From assembly GCA_009392275.1 (NCBI GenBank), contig VFGV01000010.1, positions 62,001-126,000 on the forward strand: a stretch of 64,000 nt of DNA, read 5' to 3'. The DNA comes from SAR202 cluster bacterium. Lineage in GTDB: Bacteria; Chloroflexota; Dehalococcoidia; Lucifugimonadales; UBA2962. Each line of letters begins with the position of its first letter. The first letter of the stretch is position 1. This document shows, one piece after another, positions 41,258-50,588 of the stretch. The position numbers and the translations under genes were made by a program. The notes beneath the pieces are model-generated. The model made no database searches, had not been told where the DNA came from, and worked only from the letters and a program-made list of their open reading frames with translations.

Positions 41258-42481
41258 CTATTCCCTTTCCTCAGCAAATACATCTAATTTTAAAAGTTGC
41301 CTGAAATTAATCACCAAGTAAACTAATACGACTATTGCTCCTGCACCGATTGCAATAGCGGCACTAAATACCCCTGCTATCGCACCCATAAATAATCCTG
41401 CTAAGCCAGTAAAACCCCAGCTGGATGTCTGGAAACTCAAAACTCTGCCTCTCATCTCATCTGGCACTACTAGTTGCAAAAGAGCGGATATGATAGTTTC
41501 ATATCCCATAGCGAATGCATAGGCTATCGCAATCAGGATCAATGAAACTGGAAACCAAGGTGAAAAAGAGAATAATAAAAGTGATATAGCAAACAGTCCC
41601 AAAGTTAAAGCAAGAAACAGACCACGTGCAGTCGCTTGCTTCGACAAAGATATAAATATTAAGCTGCTTACTGCACCAACAGCACCAACTGACAGCAATG
41701 ATGCATAACCAAATGCATCTACATTCAAGACTTTTGTTGCCATAACCGCCAATATGGATTCATGTGACCAGACAAATGATTCAGCCACTATTGCCAGCAG
41801 AATAAGAGAACGCACTGCCGGTGCAGTGAAAACGTACTTAAATCCATCCACAATAATTCTAAAACTACCTTTGTTCTCCAACTTATCCGAGACCGAATCA
41901 GGAATATGTGAGGTATTCAAAGTTAAAGCGGATAAAAACGCAAGGCCTGCAGCAATAGTCATTAGAAAATAAGCCCATGACATACCGTATTTAACAATTA
42001 TTGAGCCAGCTATTAAAGGTGCTCCAATAGCAGTTATTTGCCAGCTAACAAGATTAATCGCAGTCGCATTAATTAATCTTTTTTTGCCGACCAAATCTAA
42101 AGTGAGTGCATTACGTGCTGGTATTCTGATTGCCAGAGCAATAGCACTAATTACAGCGCCTATTATCACATGCCACAACAAGATATTGTTGGCTGCAATT
42201 AATATTGCTATAAAAAGCACAACCGCCATATCTATAAGAATTGCTACTGCAACAAGTGTATGTCGCCGACCATAAAAGCGGTCAGCCAAGAGTCCCCCTA
42301 TGGAAGAACAAATTGTTAAGGCAGCTCCATTAAATCCGAAGACTGCTCCAACCCAAAAAGCAGAATCAGTGATTTCTAGAACCAGCAGTCCTGAGGACAT
42401 CACATACACAACTATCATGATGTCACTAAAAAATGAGCTTATCCAAAGACGCCTAAATCCTACATTTTCTAGTAAAAGCAT
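41258..42481 (-). CDS. MFS transporter
   Basis: Multi-TM, GGLLADRFYGRRHTL. Confidence 0.88.
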   Translation of the reverse strand: MLLLENVGFRRLWISSFFSDIMIVVYVMSSGLLVLEITDSAFWVGAVFGFNGAALTICSSIGGLLADRFYGRRHTLVAVAILIDMAVVLFIAILIAANNILLWHVIIGAVISAIALAIRIPARNALTLDLVGKKRLINATAINLVSWQITAIGAPLIAGSIIVKYGMSWAYFLMTIAAGLAFLSALTLNTSHIPDSVSDKLENKGSFRIIVDGFKYVFTAPAVRSLILLAIVAESFVWSHESILAVMATKVLNVDAFGYASLLSVGAVGAVSSLIFISLSKQATARGLFLALTLGLFAISLLLFSFSPWFPVSLILIAIAYAFAMGYETIISALLQLVVPDEMRGRVLSFQTSSWGFTGLAGLFMGAIAGVFSAAIAIGAGAIVVLVYLVINFRQLLKLDVFAEERE

Positions 42482-42556
42482 AATAGCGCAAATATAAAGA
42501 GGATTGCGTTGACTTGCATGTTAATTCATACTTCTAATAAGAATTGGATATGTTAT

Positions 42557-43654
42557 TTAAAAGGATGCATGTTCTTTAAACACATCTCTAATTACATCTA
42601 ATGCGTAATCAATATCATCAGCAGTGATCCCATAATGAGTTACTAATCTCCAACCTGCAGGCAAAGATAATGCTTTCACACCTCGATCATCTAACTTTTG
42701 GAGTATTTCACTGGGGTTTTTAACACTTACATCACAAAACACCAAATTAGTTGGATACGAATCAGGATCACAAATAATTCCATCTATTTTAGAAAGTCCA
42801 ATGGCAAGTTTCCTAGCATTGGCATGATCTTCGGCTAGCCTAGATACCATTGTGTCTAACGCAACTATTCCCGCTGCCGCAAGAATTCCTACTTGTCTCA
42901 TTCCACCGCCCATTGCTTTACGCCACCTTCTTGCAGTTTCTATGTCCTTATTACTTCCAACTAACACAGATCCTACCGGGCATGACAAACCTTTAGATAA
43001 ACAAAACGACACCGTGTCTGCTCCACCAACTAATTTATCCACTGGAGTTTCTAACGCTACAGCAGCGTTAAATATCCGTGCGCCATCTACATGCGTTTTG
43101 ATACCTCTTTCTTTAGCAATGGAGACGACAGATTCTATTTCACATGCAGACAAAGCACTACCTCCACATTGATTCGCAGTATTCTCAATACCAATAAGAG
43201 TGGTTGGCGGATAATGGATATTATCAGGCCTTATCCTACTTCTAAGCTCATCAAGATCAATCATCCCACGACTATCGTTAGCTATTGCTTGAACTGCAAT
43301 CCCACCTAAAGCTGATGCAGCACCAGCTTCTGCGTTAAACATATGGGATTTTTCTCCCACGATCATTTCATCTCCACGAGTACAATGAGTTAAAGCTGCT
43401 GCTATATTACCCATCGTTCCACTAGCAACAAAAGTAGCATCTTCCATTCCAAACATTTCAGCTGCCATTTGCTCCAATCGATTGACTGTCGGGTCCTCTC
43501 CGAACACATCATCACCCAATTTAGCTTTAAATATTGCTTCTCTCATTTCTGGTGAAGGTTGGGTAAATGTATCGCTCCTAAGGTCAACAATTCTAGTAGG
43601 TTGATCTATAGGTTGAGTTTTAGATTCTTTAGCTTCTGAATATCCTGACCGCAT
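42557..43654 (-). CDS. Threonine aldolase family protein
   Basis: VDLRSDTFTQPSPEMREA, DDVFGEDPTVNRLE, SFCLSKGLSCPVGSVLVG. Confidence 0.92.
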   Translation of the reverse strand: MRSGYSEAKESKTQPIDQPTRIVDLRSDTFTQPSPEMREAIFKAKLGDDVFGEDPTVNRLEQMAAEMFGMEDATFVASGTMGNIAAALTHCTRGDEMIVGEKSHMFNAEAGAASALGGIAVQAIANDSRGMIDLDELRSRIRPDNIHYPPTTLIGIENTANQCGGSALSACEIESVVSIAKERGIKTHVDGARIFNAAVALETPVDKLVGGADTVSFCLSKGLSCPVGSVLVGSNKDIETARRWRKAMGGGMRQVGILAAAGIVALDTMVSRLAEDHANARKLAIGLSKIDGIICDPDSYPTNLVFCDVSVKNPSEILQKLDDRGVKALSLPAGWRLVTHYGITADDIDYALDVIRDVFKEHASF

Positions 43655-43859
43655 TCGATTTCTCCTATTTACTTAATACAATGAGGTATAAACGATTCTA
43701 GCAACCTGATAACCCAAATGCTATAGTGACAGAAACATACGCAAATCCCAATCGATTAATAAATTTAAAATAATCTTTTATCAAGACAAATTAGTAGTAC
43801 GTACTTGAAAATTCAACAAAGGCCAACATAATTAAACTTTAACCAGTTCGGAGTCATCG

Positions 43860-45248
43860 ATGAGTAAAAAAATTAACACCAGAATCGAAAAAGATTCAAT
43901 GGGATCATTTGAGGTCCCTGCTGAAGCCTACTACGGTGCAAACACAATGCGTGCAGTTGTAAATTTCCCCGTCAGTTCACTTAAATTCCAAAGATCTTTC
44001 ATTAAATCCCTTGCCCAAATAAAAAAGGCTGCAGCTTTATCAAACTTAGACCTTGGGCTACTTGATAAAGTCGTTGCAGATCAAATAGCAAGTGCAGCTG
44101 AAAAGGTAATAGAAGGAAAGTATGATGATCAATTTGTAGTGGATATTTTTCAAACTGGATCTGGAACGTCTACTAATATGAATATTAATGAAGTGATTTC
44201 GAATTTGGCGATTGAAAAAATGGATGGTGTAATTGGTTCAAAGGTGCCGGTTCATCCGAATGATCACGTAAATATGGGGCAATCCTCAAATGACGTCATT
44301 CCAACAGCTATTCATATTGCTGCGATCGATATAACCACCAAGAATCTTCTACCTGCAATAGAACAATTAAAAAATTCTCTAATACAAAAATCAGAGGAAT
44401 TCATGGATATTGTTAAAACAGGCCGAACTCATTTACAAGATGCTACCCCAATAACGCTAGGCCAAGAATTTCTCGGCTTTGCTGGGCAAATGGATAGATC
44501 CAATTCTCGCATCAAAGCAGCTTTAGAGGGATTGCGTGAAGTTGCGCTTGGAGGAACTGCTGTTGGCACAGGGATAAATACCCATAATGAATTCTCAAAT
44601 CGGGTTTGCGTTTATATTTCCGAGTGGAATGGTCAAGAAATTCGAGAAACTGAAAATCATTTTCAAAGTCAAAACACCTTAGATGCAATCGTTTATATGA
44701 GTGGTGCACTAAAAACATTGGCTGTTAGTGCAATAAAAATTTCTAACGACATAAGGTGGCTTGGATCAGGTCCAAGAGCTGGCTTTGGAGAAATTGAGCT
44801 ACCGGAAGTTCAACCCGGAAGCTCAATCATGCCTGGAAAGGTCAACCCAGTAATAGCTGAATCTACAGCTATGGCAGCCGCGCAGGTTATTGGTAACGAC
44901 TTAACTGTTTCCATAGCGGGGCAGTCTGGAAATTTTGAATTAAATGTCATGATGCCCGTAGCAGCATTCAACTTGTTACAGTCAATTGAATTACTATCAA
45001 CTTCATTAAGTAACTTAGCGAACCAATGTGTTACAGGAATAAAAGCTACTGATCGGGGTCCAGAAATGGTTGAAAAAGGATTAGCGATAGTTACAACACT
45101 AGTACCAGTTATCGGATATGATGCTTCTGCTGCAATTGCAAAAAAAGCTCAATTGAGCGGTAAAACAATTAGGCAAATAGCACTAGAGGAAACGAATATC
45201 GACCCATCTGAATTAGACCAAATCTTAGATCCTTCCAAGATGGTGTAA
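43860..45248 (+). CDS. fumC: Class II fumarate hydratase
   Basis: KTGRTHLQDATPITLGQE, GSSIMPGKVNPV. Confidence 0.95.
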   Translation: MSKKINTRIEKDSMGSFEVPAEAYYGANTMRAVVNFPVSSLKFQRSFIKSLAQIKKAAALSNLDLGLLDKVVADQIASAAEKVIEGKYDDQFVVDIFQTGSGTSTNMNINEVISNLAIEKMDGVIGSKVPVHPNDHVNMGQSSNDVIPTAIHIAAIDITTKNLLPAIEQLKNSLIQKSEEFMDIVKTGRTHLQDATPITLGQEFLGFAGQMDRSNSRIKAALEGLREVALGGTAVGTGINTHNEFSNRVCVYISEWNGQEIRETENHFQSQNTLDAIVYMSGALKTLAVSAIKISNDIRWLGSGPRAGFGEIELPEVQPGSSIMPGKVNPVIAESTAMAAAQVIGNDLTVSIAGQSGNFELNVMMPVAAFNLLQSIELLSTSLSNLANQCVTGIKATDRGPEMVEKGLAIVTTLVPVIGYDASAAIAKKAQLSGKTIRQIALEETNIDPSELDQILDPSKMV

Positions 45249-45254
45249 GTAAAA

Positions 45255-46553
45255 TCAATTACCGTTTTTATGGACAGAAATATAATCTTTTACAAATTGG
45301 GTTTCTTGATCCGCAGAATTCAAATGACCATCTATTTTTGCGTAAAGTAATTCATTTAGTAAGTTGCCAAGCTCGGGACCTTTATTAACACCAATAGATA
45401 TTAGGTCGTCGCCGTTCAATTCCAAACTGATATTTATTAATGAATTTAAGTATATCTCTAATACTGATTTGATATCTTTGTTACGCGTGGTAGTAGCACA
45501 AATACGAATCGATGTAAGACTATATTTTGATAGAAATTTAAAAATGTCACTTCGTCTAAGATCATCTGCAATTAAAAAAGCTTTATTTTGTTGTATTTGT
45601 TCATTTAAATGAACCAAATCAAGGATCACATTAGTTTGTTTAGAACTTAAGTTTAATGTCTGAGACAAGTATTCCGCCTGATCTTTATCTGCATTCATTG
45701 CTAGAATGCCAAACCAGAACTCAGCACAATTATCCTGACTATTTGCATAAGAGGTAGTCTTCAATCCCATCAAGTGATTACAGTCATATTCAGTCAAAAA
45801 TGCTGGTAATAATCCAAGCTTCACACATTGATATAAGATTAAATTGACTTCTTTTTCATTGAATATCTTTTCAAGCTCACCTCTAATTCGATCCCCGGAT
45901 ACAGTGGTTACACAACTTAACGAAGATTGGAATATATTGCTCGTTGAGTCTTCGATATCAAATCCTAATCTACATGAGTAGCGTACGATCCTAAACATAC
46001 GAGTAGGATCATCAACAAAGCTTCTTAGGTGAAGAACTCTTAACTTTTTATTAATGAGATCTGCATAACCAAAATGTGGGTCTATTAACTGACCTGAAAC
46101 CCAACCTTGATTAGAAGGAGGTCGTAAAACAATGCACATTGCAGCTATGGAAAAATCTCTTCTACCCAAATCTTGCAATAAATCCCCTGGGCTTACATCA
46201 GGTAATTGTCCAGGATTTTTATATGTTTCGGAACGACATTTGGCTATATCAATTTCGAGGTTATCGTTAAGGCCAACCGGAATATTAAGTTTATGCGTTC
46301 CAAACATAGAGCTGTTTTTAACGGTGCCTCCCAACTTTTCGGCAAGCCTCGTTGCAAAAACCTTGTCAACATTAGTGCCAGTTAAGTCAATGTCGAAGTT
46401 CGAGTCATTTAACCCCATCATAATGTCTCTCACACATCCACCAACTAAATACAAATCTGTATCCATTTCATTCGCCAACTTGGTAGAAACATTTAAGATG
46501 TTCAAATGAGTCTTGGGCAAGACATGTTTCATTTCATTTGACACTATTTTCAT
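45255..46553 (-). CDS. CCA tRNA nucleotidyltransferase / polyA polymerase family
   Basis: LYLVGGCVRDIMMGLNDSNFDIDLTG, RRDFSIAAMCIVL, DDPTRMFRIVRYSCRLGF. Confidence 0.9.
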   Translation of the reverse strand: MKIVSNEMKHVLPKTHLNILNVSTKLANEMDTDLYLVGGCVRDIMMGLNDSNFDIDLTGTNVDKVFATRLAEKLGGTVKNSSMFGTHKLNIPVGLNDNLEIDIAKCRSETYKNPGQLPDVSPGDLLQDLGRRDFSIAAMCIVLRPPSNQGWVSGQLIDPHFGYADLINKKLRVLHLRSFVDDPTRMFRIVRYSCRLGFDIEDSTSNIFQSSLSCVTTVSGDRIRGELEKIFNEKEVNLILYQCVKLGLLPAFLTEYDCNHLMGLKTTSYANSQDNCAEFWFGILAMNADKDQAEYLSQTLNLSSKQTNVILDLVHLNEQIQQNKAFLIADDLRRSDIFKFLSKYSLTSIRICATTTRNKDIKSVLEIYLNSLINISLELNGDDLISIGVNKGPELGNLLNELLYAKIDGHLNSADQETQFVKDYISVHKNGN

Positions 46554-46608
46554 ATCAATAAATCAATCCATTCAAAAATGTAATTTCTATTTGATTAAAA
46601 TCAGTTTC

Positions 46609-47367
46609 TTAGCTTTGTGCCGCGTTCACTTTATCTAGGTATGATTGAGCTCCGGATAAAAGCCATGGAGTCCATGCCACACTCAAGAACCGAGCACCAA
46701 TATCTATATAATATTCAAGGTTAAAGTCGTCTACCATTGTGCCAGCTACTCGCCCAGCTTTAACAATATCCTTTATTGCTTGATCTCTTACTTCTTGAAC
46801 CTCAGGATGGTTAATCTCACCGGTATATCCCATACTTTGGGCCAGATCACCAGGGGCAACAAAAAAAGCATCAATATGATCTGTTTCTAAAATCTGAGGT
46901 AAATTCTTTATGGCTTCAATGTCTTCAATAATTATAGATATTAAAGTTTCATCGTTAGCTTTTTTTACATATTCACTAACACCGATGCCTTGCCTACTTG
47001 TATACATGCCTCTATGACCTATAGGCCCAAATTTTGCAGCATCGACTACAGCTCGGGCTTCCTCTGCAGTATTAACATGAGGAACGCAAATGCCCATTGC
47101 TCCGGAATCCAGCGTTCTGTAAATGTCTCCAGCATTAACTTGATTAACTCTCACTATCGATGTTTTACCCCAAACATCACATGCTCTAGTCAGATCTGGT
47201 ATGTCAGCAAAGTCAACTGGCCCATGCTCTGCTTCAAGCCAAATTGCATCAAAATCCAGCTGAGAAAAAATTTCTATTAAATCTCCAGTTATAGGTCCCA
47301 TTGCAACTGATACAATCTTGCCTTCATTTAATTTTCGTTTCGCTAAGTTTGGTCTCAATTCTGCCAA
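46609..47367 (-). CDS. HpcH/HpaI aldolase family protein
   Basis: FDAIWLEAEHGPVDF, GAMGICVPHVNTAEEA, DAFFVAPGDLAQSMGY. Confidence 0.9.
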   Translation of the reverse strand: MAELRPNLAKRKLNEGKIVSVAMGPITGDLIEIFSQLDFDAIWLEAEHGPVDFADIPDLTRACDVWGKTSIVRVNQVNAGDIYRTLDSGAMGICVPHVNTAEEARAVVDAAKFGPIGHRGMYTSRQGIGVSEYVKKANDETLISIIIEDIEAIKNLPQILETDHIDAFFVAPGDLAQSMGYTGEINHPEVQEVRDQAIKDIVKAGRVAGTMVDDFNLEYYIDIGARFLSVAWTPWLLSGAQSYLDKVNAAQS

Positions 47368-47438
47368 TGCTTTTCTCCTAAAGGTAATATAATCGGGTCA
47401 CATAAACAAACACCCTAATTAGCGATTATACTGAAGAC

Positions 47439-47945
47439 ATGAAACATACGCATTACAAATCAAAGTATTGCAAAGCATGCGGTCACATAACTACCGAAAG
47501 AGATATAGAGGGCACGCAACGGCAATATTGTAATAATTGTGACTATATCGAATTCGTTGACCCAAAAGTAGTTGCCGTAGCAATTGTTACTAATACCCAA
47601 AATGATCTCCTGCTGGTTAAGCGCAACATAGAGCCTGCTTTTGGGCAATGGGCTTTTCCTTCAGGGTATGTTGATAATGGGGAAGCGGTGGAAGATGCGG
47701 TTATAAGAGAGACCAAAGAAGAAACAAATCTAGACATAGTAGTAGAGAAACTTATCGGAGTTTATTCTAATACAGGAAATCCGATAATTTTGGTTGTATA
47801 TAGTGCAAGCCAGATTGGTGGCAAACTGAGTCCTGGACCTGAAAGTCAAGATGTTAAGTGGTTCAACTTAACCGCACTTCCAAAACTACCGTTTCCTCAT
47901 GACAACAAGATTGTCGATGATTGGATGCAGCTAAACGATAGGTAA
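47439..47945 (+). CDS. NUDIX hydrolase with N-terminal zinc ribbon
   Basis: YCKACGH...YCNNCDY zinc ribbon; FPSGYVDNGEAVEDAVIRETKEETNL Nudix box. Confidence 0.9.
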   Translation: MKHTHYKSKYCKACGHITTERDIEGTQRQYCNNCDYIEFVDPKVVAVAIVTNTQNDLLLVKRNIEPAFGQWAFPSGYVDNGEAVEDAVIRETKEETNLDIVVEKLIGVYSNTGNPIILVVYSASQIGGKLSPGPESQDVKWFNLTALPKLPFPHDNKIVDDWMQLNDR

Positions 47946-47956
47946 ATATTTAAGTT

Positions 47957-48622
47957 TCAAGTCTTATAGAAAATAACTATGTTATCCTCTATAAGCTCTA
48001 TTCTCCAATTCATTTTTGATGCAATCCAATACATTGTGTGATTACTATAAAAACTTACATGAGTCGGATCTCTACGATAATACCAGTCACCGAAACTGGA
48101 AATATTATCGGTAAAAGACGTCATTACACCTAAAACGCCAGTGTGTTTTAGCATTTGATCAAATCGATTGAATTCATTTGAAGGGTTATGAAAATGTTCT
48201 GCCGTCTCAGTGCATACAATGAAATCATAAGTTTTATCTAAAACATGTTTGTCATTTGCAAAAAACGGATCATACATTTCAACAAGGTATCCAGCCCTAG
48301 ACATCATTTGCATAAGGGCTGGCCCCGGACCAGCACCGTAATCTAATCCTGTATTCCCTTTTTCAAGCAACTTTTCCAATGGATTCCATAGCTTTGACAA
48401 AAAAGCTTGGTAGGCAGGGTCATCCAAATCATTGTTGTGTGATAAGTACCTGTCTTTTTCTACTGTTGGATCAGGCAAACATTCCTGTTGCACGAAAATC
48501 AATTTACAGTTTGTACATCTAAAAAATATTTTTCCACCATTGTGATTATCTATAAAAAAAGTAGATACATTATCCTCGCCACATAACCGGCATAATTCTA
48601 ATTTTGAAAACTTGTTATTCAA
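47957..48622 (-). CDS. Class I SAM-dependent methyltransferase
   Basis: Zinc-binding CRLCG...CTNC N-terminus and GLDYGAGPGPALMQMM. Confidence 0.83.
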   Translation of the reverse strand: MNNKFSKLELCRLCGEDNVSTFFIDNHNGGKIFFRCTNCKLIFVQQECLPDPTVEKDRYLSHNNDLDDPAYQAFLSKLWNPLEKLLEKGNTGLDYGAGPGPALMQMMSRAGYLVEMYDPFFANDKHVLDKTYDFIVCTETAEHFHNPSNEFNRFDQMLKHTGVLGVMTSFTDNISSFGDWYYRRDPTHVSFYSNHTMYWIASKMNWRIELIEDNIVIFYKT

Positions 48623-49415
48623 TAATCCAATATCTGCGACCTTTCACACTTTTTATTCGACCAAAACCTGGTTCTGGGAAGTGACCTGCAGCTACTAAAA
48701 TATTTTTGTGTTCCAAATTGTTAAGCACACGATGCCTTGTTTCACGCGCAAGGTCAGGATTCACGTCAAACCCAGGACTCCAATCAGTATATTCTGCCTG
48801 AGCAGGACTATGTGCTACGTCACCCAATATAAACCCATGGTAACCATTCGATGTAATAGATATGGAAATATGTCCCGGGGTATGCCCTGGAGTAGGCACA
48901 GTTTTTATTTCTGGAGTAACATCATACTCACCGTCAATCAAATCTAAAATTCGTTCCTCACTCAATGGCACCACACTATCAGTGATCCATGGGGCATCAT
49001 TAATAACTTTAGCCCCAGTCCAGTAATCCCAATCAGGTTTCGGAACAAGATATCTTGCGTTAGGGAAAGTTGGCTGACCATTGCTTAGGTTCCATCCAAC
49101 ATGATCAGGATGTAAATGCGTATTTATTACCACTTCTATATGATTGCGATCCACTCCTTTATTTTGCATATCTTCTAACAACTTTCCATCCGGCCCGTTC
49201 ATACCAGTATCTACAACTATTAATTTTCCTTTAACAGAAATAACAAATGACCCAAATCTTGGGTGTAACACAGTACCATCTAACAAGTCTTTGTACTCTG
49301 ACTCCCAGATGTTAAGATCGCTAGTCGGGAAAATTTCTGTTACCTCTCCTGCTCCGTGCCCATCAGTTAATGAAATCAACTCAATATCGCCTACGTTAAC
49401 TTTGTATTTGGACAT
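48615..49415 (-). CDS. MBL-fold metallo-hydrolase
   Basis: NTHLHPDHVGWN, VPTPGHTPGHIS. Confidence 0.92.
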   Translation of the reverse strand: MSKYKVNVGDIELISLTDGHGAGEVTEIFPTSDLNIWESEYKDLLDGTVLHPRFGSFVISVKGKLIVVDTGMNGPDGKLLEDMQNKGVDRNHIEVVINTHLHPDHVGWNLSNGQPTFPNARYLVPKPDWDYWTGAKVINDAPWITDSVVPLSEERILDLIDGEYDVTPEIKTVPTPGHTPGHISISITSNGYHGFILGDVAHSPAQAEYTDWSPGFDVNPDLARETRHRVLNNLEHKNILVAAGHFPEPGFGRIKSVKGRRYWIIE

Positions 49416-49486
49416 ATGTTTTTACCTCCCCAAACTTAAACCGATTTTATATGATTATAGCGATATAAAAAGGGAGAGTGCGTACA

Positions 49487-50542
49487 TTGTCAAAAACTGG
49501 TCATGAAATTCGTTTAACTCAACTAACCTCGTCTGCTGGTTGAGCTGCTAAATTTAGCTCAGAACGCCTGGTGCAGGTACTGCATCAATTACCTAAATTA
49601 AATAACCCATCTCTATTGACAGGAATTCATTCACGTGATGATGCTGCTGTATACAAGTTAGATGAAAATACTGCTATCGTACAGTCAGTGGATTTTTTTC
49701 CTCCAAATGTAGATGATCCTTTTACCTATGGAGAAATAGCTGCAGCTAATGCAATAAGCGATATATATGCTATGGGTGGAAAGCCAATTTTTGCACTAAA
49801 TATAGTTTCTTTCCCTGACAATTTACCAAATGCAATACTTAACGATATTATTGCCGGAGGGTCATCCAAAGCTACAGAGGCAGGGATGTTGATTGTTGGT
49901 GGGCACACTATAAAGAATGATGTTCCGATATATGGATTATCAGTTACAGGAACCATTAAACCCGGTAGTGAAATTTTAAATTCCTCTTGCCAAAACAATG
50001 ATTTACTATTGCTTACAAAACCCATTGGATCAGGCATAATAACTACTGCCGCAAAATCCGATGCTGTTAATAAAGAATCACTGAATCAATGTATAAACAT
50101 TATGAAAACCCTCAATAATAAAGCATCTGATGCAATGATTAAATCGACAATAAATGCCTGCACTGACATAACTGGTTTTGGGTTGATAGGGCATATATTG
50201 GAAATGACTCAAGATAGCGAGTTAATGGCAACTATCAAGCTAGATAATGTGCCCATCATGGATAACGCCTACGAAGCTGCATTGGCTGGACATGTACCAT
50301 CAGGAACAAGAGAAAACTTGAGAGCTTGTGAGAAATCAGTTGAATGGGCGTCAAATATAAGTTTAGAAAATAAACTAATTCTTTGTGACGCACAAACATC
50401 AGGAGGCCTAGTGATCTCAGTGAGTCCTGACAACCTCGACAACCTCGTTAATAAATTAAAGCAAAACGGGATATCTGACTATGCAATCATCGGTGAAGTA
50501 AATTTACGTAAAGACGCTTCAACGCAAATCATAGTAAATTAA
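49487..50542 (+). CDS. selD: Selenide, water dikinase (selenophosphate synthase), selenocysteine-containing; UGA at 49541-49543 read as Sec
   Basis: TTG start at 49487 after agggag RBS; reads LSKTGHEIRLTQLTSSAG-U-AAKFSSERLVQVLHQLPKLNNPSLLTGIHSRDDAAVYKL..., in frame with the 49571-50542 ORF; Sec falls at the catalytic Cys/Sec position of SelD. Confidence 0.93.
49539..49578 (+). promoter_or_regulatory. Candidate bacterial SECIS element of selD
   Basis: Hairpin GTT/GAGCT-gctaaattt-AGCTC-ag-AAC includes the UGA; second hairpin CCTG-GTG-CAGG at 49567-49577 has its loop 27 nt after the UGA. Confidence 0.5.
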
Positions 50543-50588
50543 AATTTTTTAAAAGTAATGAGTAAAATAATGAGATATATTCAATAAA

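Noticed and set aside
49541-49543. selD as a pseudogene or nonsense error
   Set aside because: The single stop is TGA, at the known Cys/Sec catalytic position, and the window also encodes tRNA-Sec and SelA; recoding is the better explanation.
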